DNA of 11,625 nt from an uncultured Oscillibacter sp. (GTDB lineage: Bacteria; Bacillota; Clostridia; Oscillospirales; Oscillospiraceae). Location: NCBI GenBank assembly GCA_946183715.1, contig CAMHDB010000027.1, forward strand, positions 1-11,625. Direction: 5' to 3'. A program made the translations under genes and the position numbers. Positions 1 to 5,876 of this stretch are shown here, one piece after another. Below the pieces are notes generated by a model. The model saw nothing but the letters and a program-made list of their open reading frames with translations. It was not told the DNA's origin and did not search any database. How positions within the stretch are numbered: the first letter of the stretch is position 1; every line of letters begins with the position of its first letter.

Positions 1-367
1 GGTATGACTTATCAGAGGAGCGACCGAGCATATCTTCTTAACGCCGATGACATAGTTTTAATCCCTCATAGGGAAGGTATGACATGTGTCCAACGCGAAG
101 AGCCTGTGCAGTGGCTATACGTATGTGGATGGAGTTTTAATCCCTCATAGGGAAGGTATGACCTTTCATGTTCAACCGCTTCTTCAAGGTCAGCTCGGCA
201 GACGTCGTTTTAATCCCTCATAGGGAAGGTATGACTTTTAAGGAAGGAGTAGATGGTTTTTCTGAACAAGAAGTTTCGTTTTAATCCCTTATAGGGAAGG
301 TATGACAAGTACAATGACGAGGCGTTTATGGTCGTAGGAGGAGTTTTAATCCCTCATAGGGAAGGTA
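1..367 (-). CRISPR. CRISPR array A (end of array, 5 full or near-full repeats plus a partial)
   Basis: Direct repeats of 29 nt lie at 55-83, 134-162, 207-235, 278-306 and 343-367 (last one imperfect), with the tail of another at 1-8. In plus orientation the repeat begins GTTTTAATCCCTC and ends GGGAAGGTATGAC; TCCCT and AGGGA can pair around a 3-nt loop. Spacers are unrelated and unusually variable in length: 46, 50, 44, 42 and 36 nt (9-54, 84-133, 163-206, 236-277, 307-342). The repeat at 278 has C to T in the hairpin loop. The repeat at 343 keeps 25 nt but has GGCC in place of TGAC. I assign the minus strand because a near-consensus promoter at 388-416 points into the array, and because in that orientation the repeat ends ATTAAAAC, like the usual 8-nt crRNA 5' handle. 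No cas gene is in the window, so the subtype is unknown; long uneven spacers would fit type III or I-B. Confidence 0.95.
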
Positions 368-387
368 GGCCACGAGACGTTAGCCGT

Positions 388-416
388 ATTGTAACGGATT
401 CGCGGCGGGCTGTCAA
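388..416 (-). promoter_or_regulatory. Sigma-70 type promoter reading into CRISPR array A
   Basis: On the minus strand TTGACA (416-411) is followed after exactly 17 nt by TACAAT (393-388), 11 of 12 matches to the consensus. Transcription would start near 381, about 14 nt before the first repeat of the array at 367. This makes 368 to about 490 the candidate leader and sets the array orientation. The same bases read as a weak hairpin on the plus strand (see 407-425). Confidence 0.65.
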
Positions 417-425
417 GCCCTTTTT
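407..425 (+). terminator. Possible weak intrinsic terminator, overlapping the array promoter
   Basis: GGGCT (407-411) pairs with AGCCC (416-420) around GTCA, followed by TTTTT (421-425). Five GC-rich pairs plus five T is the minimum for an intrinsic terminator on the plus strand. It could stop plus-strand transcription leaving the array. Its loop and arm are the -35 element of the minus-strand promoter, so the resemblance may be accidental. Confidence 0.3.
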
Positions 426-460
426 CGACAAAAACGGGGAAAGTCTCCGCGCCGCGCCGG

Positions 461-484
461 GGCGGTGTCGCAAAATTTGCCGCC
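461..484. repeat. Inverted repeat upstream of the aspS promoter
   Basis: GGCGG (461-465) mirrors CCGCC (480-484), and an 11-nt near-palindrome GCAAAATTTGC lies inside at 470-480. It sits a few bases before the -35 box at 491, in the 94-nt space between the two divergent promoters. An operator is possible, but short symmetric GC sequences are common in a GC-rich genome. The rest of 368-490 shows no gene. Confidence 0.2.
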
Positions 485-490
485 GCGCAC

Positions 491-519
491 TTGACAAAAT
501 CCCGCGCTTATGGTAGGAT
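491..519 (+). promoter_or_regulatory. Promoter of the aspS-gat operon
   Basis: TTGACA (491-496) is a perfect -35 element, followed by a 17-nt spacer and TAGGAT (514-519). TG at 511-512 one base before the -10 gives an extended -10. The start of transcription is expected near 526, right where the T-box leader begins. It is divergent from the array promoter at 388-416. Confidence 0.8.
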
Positions 520-525
520 ACTCCC

Positions 526-758
526 CGGTTTGGGCCGGACTGCGCCGCAAACCGCCGGGAGACTCCGTTTCCGGAAAGCCTGTCAGGGAGTACGCGCCGC
601 GACTGAAAGCGCGTTCAGGGGAGTAGGAAGCGCGGGAACGCTCCGCGGGTCAATCGAACAGCGGCGAAAGTGGGTACGGCTTTCCCGTACCAATTGCGGG
701 TGGCACCGCGGGTTTGCGAACTCGTCCCGGAACGTTATGTTCCGGGACTTTCCGTTTT
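526..758 (+). promoter_or_regulatory. T-box riboswitch leader controlling the aspS-gat operon
   Basis: The conserved T-box core GGGTGGCACCGCG is at 698-710. In the antiterminator GGG (698-700) pairs with CCC (726-728) and GCG (708-710) with CGT (723-725), leaving TGGCACC (701-707) as the bulge that binds the tRNA acceptor end. A stem-III hairpin lies just before it (GGTACGG 673-679 with CCGTACC 685-691). A terminator at 724-748 competes for the same bases. Stem I is less certain: CGCCGC (543-548) can close on GCGGCG (661-666), which would put GAACA (656-660) in the specifier position. The specifier would then be AAC (Asn), overlapping GAA (Glu), as described for the dual-codon T-box of the C. 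acetobutylicum transamidation operon. Uncharged tRNA should allow read-through into aspS. The T-box is secure; the codon assignment is tentative. Confidence 0.92.
724..758 (+). terminator. T-box regulated intrinsic terminator
   Basis: GTCCCGGAAC (724-733) pairs perfectly with GTTCCGGGAC (739-748) around a 5-nt loop, followed by TTTCCGTTTT. The 5' arm contains the bases that form the 3' side of the T-box antiterminator, so the two structures exclude each other. It ends about 30 nt before the aspS start codon. Confidence 0.9.
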
Positions 759-789
759 GCCGCGCATTTCAGAAAATGGGGGATACAGT

Positions 790-2520
790 ATGTACAGAAC
801 GCTCCACTGCAACGACATCCGGGAGAGCCACATCGGCCAGCGCGTACAGCTCGCCGGGTGGGTCGACACCATCCGCGACCACGGCGGCGTGATTTTCGTC
901 GACGTGCGCGACGAATCCGGCGTGTCGCAGACCGTCGTACACGACGAAACCATGTTGAAGGGCGTCAACCGCGAGGCCGTCATCTCCGTGACGGGCACCG
1001 TCACGAAACGCGACCCCGAGACCGTCAACGAGAAGCTCGACACCGGCACCGTAGAATTAGCCGTCGAAACGCTGGAAGTCCTCGGCACCTGCCGGAATAT
1101 GCTCCCGTTCGATATCGACGCTTCGCGCGGCACCCGCGAGGACGTGCGTTTGAAGTACCGCTATCTCGACTTGCGGAACCCCGTCATTCACAACAACATC
1201 GTGTTGCGTTCCAGAATCATCAGCTTCCTTCGCCGCCAGATGGAGGAACGCGGCTTTATGGACATCCAGACGCCCATTCTTACGGCGTCATCCACGGAGG
1301 GCGCGCGCGACTTTCTGGTACCCAGCCGCAAGCACAAGGGCAAGTTCTACGCGCTCCCGCAGGCCCCGCAACAGTTCAAGCAACTGCTGATGGTGTCGGG
1401 CTTCGAGCGCTACTACCAGATTGCGCCGTGCTTCCGCGACGAGGACGCCCGGCAGGACCGCTCCCCCGGCGAGTTTTACCAGCTTGACTACGAAATGTCC
1501 TTCGCCACACAGGAGGACGTGCTGAACGTGTGCGAGGAGGTCGTAGGGAACACGTTCCGGGCCTTTACGGAAAAGCGCGTCACGTCCGCGCCGTTCCGGC
1601 GGATTACGTTTGCCGATTCCATGTTGAAGTACGGCACCGACAAGCCCGATTTGCGCAACCCGCTGGTGATTTGCGACCTGACCGACTTCTTCGCAAACGT
1701 GAATTTCCCGCTGTTCCGTGGAAAGCCCGTGCGCGGGATTGTCGCCGACTGCAAGGGACAGCCCCGGAGTTTCTTCGAGCGCTCTTTGAAATTCGCGATG
1801 GGTATCGGCATGAAAGGCCTTGGATACCTGACACTCAACGACGGCGCTTTCAAAGGGCCTATCGAAAAGTTCCTGACGCCGGAGCAGAAATCGGAAGTTA
1901 TCGCGCTTACGGGTATGAAGGACGGCGAGACGCTGTTCTTTATCTGCGACACGCTCCGCGTCGTGAACCGCTACGCCGGGCAGATTCGCGCATGGCTGGG
2001 CGAAAACCTCAATATCATCGACAAGGACGCTTACGAGTTCTGCTTCGTTGTCGACTTCCCGATGTACGAGATTGACGAGAGCAGCGGGGCCGTGATTTTT
2101 ACACACAATCCGTTCTCTATGCCGCAGGGCGGTTTAGAAGCGCTGGAATCGAAAGACCCGACGGAGGTCTTGGCGTACCAGTACGACCTTGTGTGTAATG
2201 GCGTAGAGCTTGCGTCGGGGGCCGTGCGGAATCACAGTACGGAGATTATGCGCAAGGCGTTCGCAATCGCGGGCTACAGCGCGGAGGAGTTGGAGAAGCG
2301 TTTCGGCGCGCTCTACACGGCGTTCCAGTACGGCGCGCCGCCCCACGCCGGAATGGCCCCGGGTATCGACCGTATGATTATGCTGTTGGCCGACGAGGAC
2401 ACCATACGCGACGTTATCGCCTTCCCGCTCAACGGCAACGCGCAGGATTTGTTACTCGGCGCGCCCAGCGAGGTGACGGAACAGCAGTTGTTAGAGGCGA
2501 ACATCAGCATTCGCGAGTGA
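790..2520 (+). CDS. aspS: Aspartyl-tRNA synthetase, probably nondiscriminating (Asp/Asn)
   Basis: A 576-aa class II synthetase of bacterial AspRS length. It loads Asp on tRNA-Asp and, if nondiscriminating, also on tRNA-Asn, giving the substrate of GatCAB. Order of domains: OB-fold anticodon domain (about 1-100), catalytic core with Asp-site QAPQQFKQ (191-198), motif 2 FRDED (215-219), the bacterial GAD-type insertion (about 290-420), and motif 3 GIDR (525-528). The anticodon loop reads RDHGG with His31; in Pseudomonas aeruginosa AspRS a His at this place is linked to relaxed tRNA choice, whereas E. coli has Leu. The motif-2 side SPGEFYQLD resembles alphaproteobacterial/clostridial AspRS types. 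ATG 790 is chosen because GGGGG (778-782) is a fitting ribosome site and upstream in-frame codons lie inside the T-box. Nondiscrimination is inferred from context and His31. Confidence 0.96.
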   Translation: MYRTLHCNDIRESHIGQRVQLAGWVDTIRDHGGVIFVDVRDESGVSQTVVHDETMLKGVNREAVISVTGTVTKRDPETVNEKLDTGTVELAVETLEVLGTCRNMLPFDIDASRGTREDVRLKYRYLDLRNPVIHNNIVLRSRIISFLRRQMEERGFMDIQTPILTASSTEGARDFLVPSRKHKGKFYALPQAPQQFKQLLMVSGFERYYQIAPCFRDEDARQDRSPGEFYQLDYEMSFATQEDVLNVCEEVVGNTFRAFTEKRVTSAPFRRITFADSMLKYGTDKPDLRNPLVICDLTDFFANVNFPLFRGKPVRGIVADCKGQPRSFFERSLKFAMGIGMKGLGYLTLNDGAFKGPIEKFLTPEQKSEVIALTGMKDGETLFFICDTLRVVNRYAGQIRAWLGENLNIIDKDAYEFCFVVDFPMYEIDESSGAVIFTHNPFSMPQGGLEALESKDPTEVLAYQYDLVCNGVELASGAVRNHSTEIMRKAFAIAGYSAEELEKRFGALYTAFQYGAPPHAGMAPGIDRMIMLLADEDTIRDVIAFPLNGNAQDLLLGAPSEVTEQQLLEANISIRE

Positions 2521-2537
2521 CGAAAGGGGCGACAATT

Positions 2538-2822
2538 ATGATGACGCCGGAGGGACTGTCGGCGCTGGAGCAGTTGAACGAAATGCGGCTGACGGAGGAG
2601 GAGCGCGCCGCGACGCTCTCGATTTTCCGTGACATGGAGGCGCACGAGGCGGCCTTGGGGGCCATTCCCACGGACGACGTGGAAGTAATGGTACACGTCA
2701 TGCCGCTGACGAACATTCTCCGCGACGACGTACAGGAACAGCCCTTTACACGCGAGAGCCTGTTGGAGGGCGCGCCGGAGCATACCGACGACAGTTGGCA
2801 GGTGCCCCGGCTGGTGAAGTGA
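2538..2822 (+). CDS. gatC: GatC-like subunit of the first (atypical) GatCAB set
   Basis: A 94-aa protein of GatC size. GatC wraps round the GatA-GatB interface and stabilises the amidotransferase. The family C-terminal pattern is clear: PLTNILRDDV (56-65), then an acidic stretch, ending GAPEHTDDSWQVPRLVK (78-94), which matches the usual LREDxV ... APxxxxxxFxVPR form. The N-terminal half is a diverged helical segment. ATG 2538 is preferred over GTG 2517 (which overlaps the aspS stop) because AAAGGGG (2523-2529) lies 8 nt ahead. It follows aspS by 17 nt and precedes gatA1 by 8 nt. It is clearly diverged from GatC2 (5565-5846). Confidence 0.85.
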   Translation: MMTPEGLSALEQLNEMRLTEEERAATLSIFRDMEAHEAALGAIPTDDVEVMVHVMPLTNILRDDVQEQPFTRESLLEGAPEHTDDSWQVPRLVK

Positions 2823-2830
2823 GGTTCGAC

Positions 2831-4027
2831 ATGGGACAGTATGTGACGGAAATCAGGTGCGGCGGCGCGGTCGCCGTCGACGACACGATACAAGTCAAGG
2901 GCTACGAGACCCGCGCCGGGTCGCGGATTCTGGAAGGTTTCCGGCCCCTGTTCAGCGCGGAGGCCGTGGAGCGTCTCGAACGCGCCGGATACGAAATCGC
3001 CGGGAAAAGCGCCGTCGGCGAGTTCGGGCTTGACTTGCTGGGCGAGTTCGCGCACGGCGGGGCGAATCTCGACGCGTCGGGCGCGTTGCGCGGCGCGGCG
3101 GCGGAACTCGTGGCGGCGGGGAGTGTCAAAGGCGCGCTGTGCGTCGACTTGAACGGCACCCCGCGACGCGCGGCGGCGCTGTCGGGCGTCGACTTCCTGA
3201 AACCGACTTACGGCACCGTCTCCCGCTACGGCGTGATTCCGTGCGCGTGTTCGGGGGAGCAAATCGGCGTGACGGCGAAAGCCGCCGGGGAAGTCCGGGA
3301 ACTCTTGCGGGTCATCGCCGGACACGACCCCAAGGACGGCACCAGTCTTCCGACGGAAACTTACAGTTACAACGACGGCAAAGCCGTTGCGGGTATGCGC
3401 GTGGGCCTCGTGCGGGAACTGTCGGCGGCGGCGTCCGACGCTGTGCAAGCGCGTGTCACGAACTGCGCGGGGCGTCTGCGCGGACTGGGCGCGACTGTCG
3501 ACGAAATCTCCCTGCCGCTGTCCGACGCCGCCCGCACGGCGTGGAATCTCTTACTGTGCGCGGAAACCTGTAACAATGTCTCCCGCTACGACGGCGTGAA
3601 GTTCGGCTACCGCTCCCCTGACTACCGCAATATTGATGAGCTGTACGTGAACTCCCGCACGGAGGGCTTGAACTTCCTGACGAAAGCCGTCATTCTCTAC
3701 GGCTCCGACGTGCTGTCGAAAGGGCGCTACTTCACCTGTTACGACAAGGCGCTGAAAGTCCGGCGGCTCGTCTGGGAACAGGTCAAGGCGCTGTTCAAGG
3801 ACTACGACGCGCTTCTGTGTCCGGCCTGTGCGGAGACGGCATACCGCCCCTACGATATCAAGGACGCATTCGCGACCGTATTCGCGGAGAGCCTGTTTAC
3901 GGCGGTACCGAATCTGACGGGGCTTCCGGCGATGGTGTCGGGCGGCGTGCAGTTCTTCGCCGACACGTTACAGGAAGGCACCCTGTTGAATCTCGCGGAG
4001 GCACTGGAAGGGGGTAGCGCGAAATGA
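2831..4027 (+). CDS. GatA-like pseudo-amidase, N-terminally short, all catalytic residues replaced
   Basis: A 398-aa protein of the amidase-signature family, closest to GatA (normally about 485 aa). It begins where GatA residue ~63 would be. By eye alignment to GatA2 (5877-7361): catalytic Lys79 is Asp17 (AVDDTI for GIKDNI), Ser154 is Leu86 and the GGSSGG loop is lost, and Ser178 is Thr110 (DLNGTPRRA for DTGGSVRQP). The Gln-binding Tyr309, Arg358 and Asp425 become Trp238, Val287 and Ser354. The C-terminal barrel strands after GLPG are also shortened. Structural motifs remain: FLKPTYGTVSRYG (122-134), SRYDGVKFGYRS (251-262), ELYVNSRTEGL (270-280). Glutaminase activity is therefore not expected; a scaffold, regulatory or ammonia-channel role is inference. 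It is not an obvious decaying gene: the frame is intact, GAGG (2821-2824) precedes ATG 2831, and the stop overlaps the gatB1 start (ATGA). Confidence 0.85.
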   Translation: MGQYVTEIRCGGAVAVDDTIQVKGYETRAGSRILEGFRPLFSAEAVERLERAGYEIAGKSAVGEFGLDLLGEFAHGGANLDASGALRGAAAELVAAGSVKGALCVDLNGTPRRAAALSGVDFLKPTYGTVSRYGVIPCACSGEQIGVTAKAAGEVRELLRVIAGHDPKDGTSLPTETYSYNDGKAVAGMRVGLVRELSAAASDAVQARVTNCAGRLRGLGATVDEISLPLSDAARTAWNLLLCAETCNNVSRYDGVKFGYRSPDYRNIDELYVNSRTEGLNFLTKAVILYGSDVLSKGRYFTCYDKALKVRRLVWEQVKALFKDYDALLCPACAETAYRPYDIKDAFATVFAESLFTAVPNLTGLPAMVSGGVQFFADTLQEGTLLNLAEALEGGSAK

Positions 4028-5457
4028 GATACGAGGCGGTTATCGGTCTGGAAACCCACGTCGAACTGGCGACACAATCGAAAATCTTCTGTTCCTGCGG
4101 CGGACACTCCACGAAAGGCGAACCGAATACGCGGGTATGTCCGGCCTGCGCCGGAATGCCCGGAATGCTCCCCGTGACCAATCGCCGTGTGGTGGAACTG
4201 GCCATGCGCGCCGGGATTCTGCTGCACTGTGACATCAGCCGCTACACCACGTTCGACAAGAAGAGCTACTACTACCCCGACCTGCCCTGCGCCTACCAGA
4301 TTACGCAATGGTTCCACCCCGTCTGCCGCAACGGCTCCGTGGAAGTCACGACGAAGGACGGCACGCGTACCATCGGAATCAAGCAGATTCACATGGAGGA
4401 GGACGCCGGGAAGCTCGTACACGACGACTGGACGGAAACGACGCTCGTCGACTTCAACCGAACCAGCGTTCCGCTGATTGAGATTGTCAGCAGGCCCGAC
4501 TTCCGTACCGCCGACGAGGTCATGGCGTATCTGGAAAAGCTGAAGACCATGTTCCGTTTCGCGAATATTTCCGAGTGCGAAGAGGGCGCTATGCGCTGTG
4601 ACGTGAATATTTCCATCCGCCCGGAGGGGACGGAGGAATTAGGCGTCCGGACGGAAATCAAGAATATGAGTTCGCTTTCGTCGATTCGCCGCGCGATACA
4701 GTACGAGACGGCGCGGCACCTCGACGCCGTGGAGCGCGGCACGGAGACGCTCGTACAGGAGACGCGCCGCTGGGACGACGTAAAGGGGCGCACGTTCTCC
4801 ATGCGCAATAAGGAGACCGCCGCCGACTACCGCTACTTCCCCGACCCGAATCTCATGCCGATTCTCATCGGCGAGGACTGGATACAGCGTGTACGCGACA
4901 CCATGCCGGCGTCGGTAGAGGAAAAGACGGCGGAGTACCAGTCGAAGGGGCTTTCCGAAAAGGAAATCGCGTCACTGACTTCCGAGCGGGCTTTGTGCGA
5001 CCTGTTCGACGCCGTGACGGCATTAGGCCGCGAACCCAAGGACGCCGCGTCATGGATTCTGACGGAGTGCGGCGGACTTCTCCGCAAGCACGGACAGGTC
5101 ATGGGCGAATTGCAAATCGCGCCCGGGAAGCTGTCGCGGATTATGGAGAAGGTATCGGGGAACGAAATCAACCGGGCCGCGGGGCGGAAAGTATTGGAAG
5201 CTGTACTCTACGAGGACGCCGACCCGGACGCGTACTGTGAGGCGCACAATCTGGGCGCGCAGGGCGACGCCGACGCCGTGCGGCAAGTCGTGCTGAAAGT
5301 GCTGGACAGTACGCCGAACGCCGTCAGGGACTATCTGGGCGGCAAGAAGAAGGCGTTTCAGGCGCTTTTCGGCGGCTGTATGAAGGAATTGAAGGGCAAC
5401 GGAGACCCGCAGGTAATCCGCGCCCTGTTGGAAGAGGAACTTTCCAAGCGTTCGTAA
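4024..5457 (+). CDS. gatB: GatB paralogue 1 (amidotransferase kinase/transferase subunit) paired with the pseudo-amidase
   Basis: A 477-aa, full-length GatB. GatB phosphorylates the Asp or Glu on misacylated tRNA using ATP and transfers ammonia to it. Visible: GLETHVEL with Glu10 and His12, a CxC...CxxC zinc-type cluster (Cys23, Cys25, Cys39, Cys42), HMEEDAGK (123-130), the NRTSVPLIEIV segment, MRCDVNISIR, then the helical and YqeY-like tail ending GGKKKAFQALFGGCMKELKG. So the kinase core looks intact. Deviations from the usual form: FDKKSYYYPDLPCAYQ in place of FDRKNYFYPDLPKAYQ, so the lysine equal to S. aureus GatB Lys88 (as I recall, near the ammonia path) is Cys89. ATG 4024 overlaps the gatA1 stop by 4 nt, with AGGGGG ahead of it. 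Whether it gets ammonia from GatA2, from solution or from another protein cannot be seen. Confidence 0.9.
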   Translation: MRYEAVIGLETHVELATQSKIFCSCGGHSTKGEPNTRVCPACAGMPGMLPVTNRRVVELAMRAGILLHCDISRYTTFDKKSYYYPDLPCAYQITQWFHPVCRNGSVEVTTKDGTRTIGIKQIHMEEDAGKLVHDDWTETTLVDFNRTSVPLIEIVSRPDFRTADEVMAYLEKLKTMFRFANISECEEGAMRCDVNISIRPEGTEELGVRTEIKNMSSLSSIRRAIQYETARHLDAVERGTETLVQETRRWDDVKGRTFSMRNKETAADYRYFPDPNLMPILIGEDWIQRVRDTMPASVEEKTAEYQSKGLSEKEIASLTSERALCDLFDAVTALGREPKDAASWILTECGGLLRKHGQVMGELQIAPGKLSRIMEKVSGNEINRAAGRKVLEAVLYEDADPDAYCEAHNLGAQGDADAVRQVVLKVLDSTPNAVRDYLGGKKKAFQALFGGCMKELKGNGDPQVIRALLEEELSKRS

Positions 5458-5564
5458 ACCTAAACAGGACGGGAAACGGGAAATTTGAAAAGTACCCGGC
5501 TTTTTGCCGCCCCCGCGCGGCGGGGAGGCGGCCCGGAGGGGCATTATAAGAAACGGGGTGACCT
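5458..5564 (+). other. Intergenic gap between the two gat sets with a GC-rich hairpin
   Basis: The only sizeable gap in the operon (107 nt). GCCGCC (5506-5511) pairs with GGCGGC (5527-5532), extended inward by CCCG/CGGG with small bulges. No T run follows on the plus strand (TTTTT lies before it, 5501-5505), so it does not look like a terminator. I found no promoter with both boxes. It may adjust relative expression of the two sets by RNA processing or polymerase pausing, or mark the junction of a duplication or insertion. Confidence 0.5.
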
Positions 5565-5846
5565 ATGGAAATCACGAGAGAGACGGCGCGCTATGTGGCG
5601 AAGCTGTCGCGGCTGGAAATCGCCGACGAGGATATGGACAGCGTGTGCCGGGGACTGACTTCTATTTTGAGCTACATGGACGAAATCAACGCGTCCATAG
5701 ACACGGAAGCGGTCTCCGTGACGGGCGGCGGCGACTGCCCCACGCGTCCGGACACGGTACAGCCGTCGATGGCGCGCGCGCTGTTGCTCGACAACGCGCC
5801 CGAACACAGCGACGAAACGTTGATAGTCCCGCGCGTGGTGGAGTGA
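5565..5846 (+). CDS. gatC: GatC, Asp/Glu-tRNA amidotransferase subunit C (canonical set)
   Basis: A 93-aa typical GatC: METHEAD-type N-terminal helix reading ITRETARYVAKLSRLEI (3-19), the middle helix with SYMDEINASIDTE, and the terminal NAPEHSDETLIVPRVVE, which matches the conserved NAPE...VPRVLE ending. GatC is the small linker that holds GatA and GatB together. ATG 5565 is preceded by GGGGTG (5555-5560). It is followed 30 nt later by gatA2, the usual C-A-B order. Confidence 0.95.
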   Translation: MEITRETARYVAKLSRLEIADEDMDSVCRGLTSILSYMDEINASIDTEAVSVTGGGDCPTRPDTVQPSMARALLLDNAPEHSDETLIVPRVVE

Positions 5847-5876
5847 GCGGACGAATATTTCAAAGGAGGGTAGGCA

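Noticed and set aside
670..789. Upstream extension of aspS to 670
   Set aside because: The added 40 codons lie inside the T-box core and terminator, have no AspRS similarity, and a good ribosome site precedes ATG 790.
491..892. Plus-strand frame of 133 codons across the leader
   Set aside because: It spans the promoter, the T-box and the aspS start in another frame, with Arg-rich composition and no ribosome site.
2795..2830. TTG start for gatA1 giving 12 more residues
   Set aside because: It lies inside gatC1 and adds no GatA-like sequence; GAGG at 2821 supports ATG 2831. Even this extension would not restore the missing N-terminus.
2504..3448. Long minus-strand open frame opposite gatC1/gatA1, and similar ones opposite 1288-2106 and 6060-6881
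   Set aside because: They are Arg/Ala/Val-rich shadows typical of GC-rich coding DNA. They have no recognisable family, and the plus-strand genes are clear.
2831..4027. gatA1 as a frameshifted remnant of a normal gatA
   Set aside because: The frame is continuous, and the catalytic motifs are substituted in place rather than out of frame. The missing N-terminal part is not found in other frames of the upstream DNA, which encodes GatC1.
5542..5550. TATAAG-like -10 box before gatC2
   Set aside because: There is no -35 at a fitting distance, and the start of transcription would fall on the gatC2 ribosome site.
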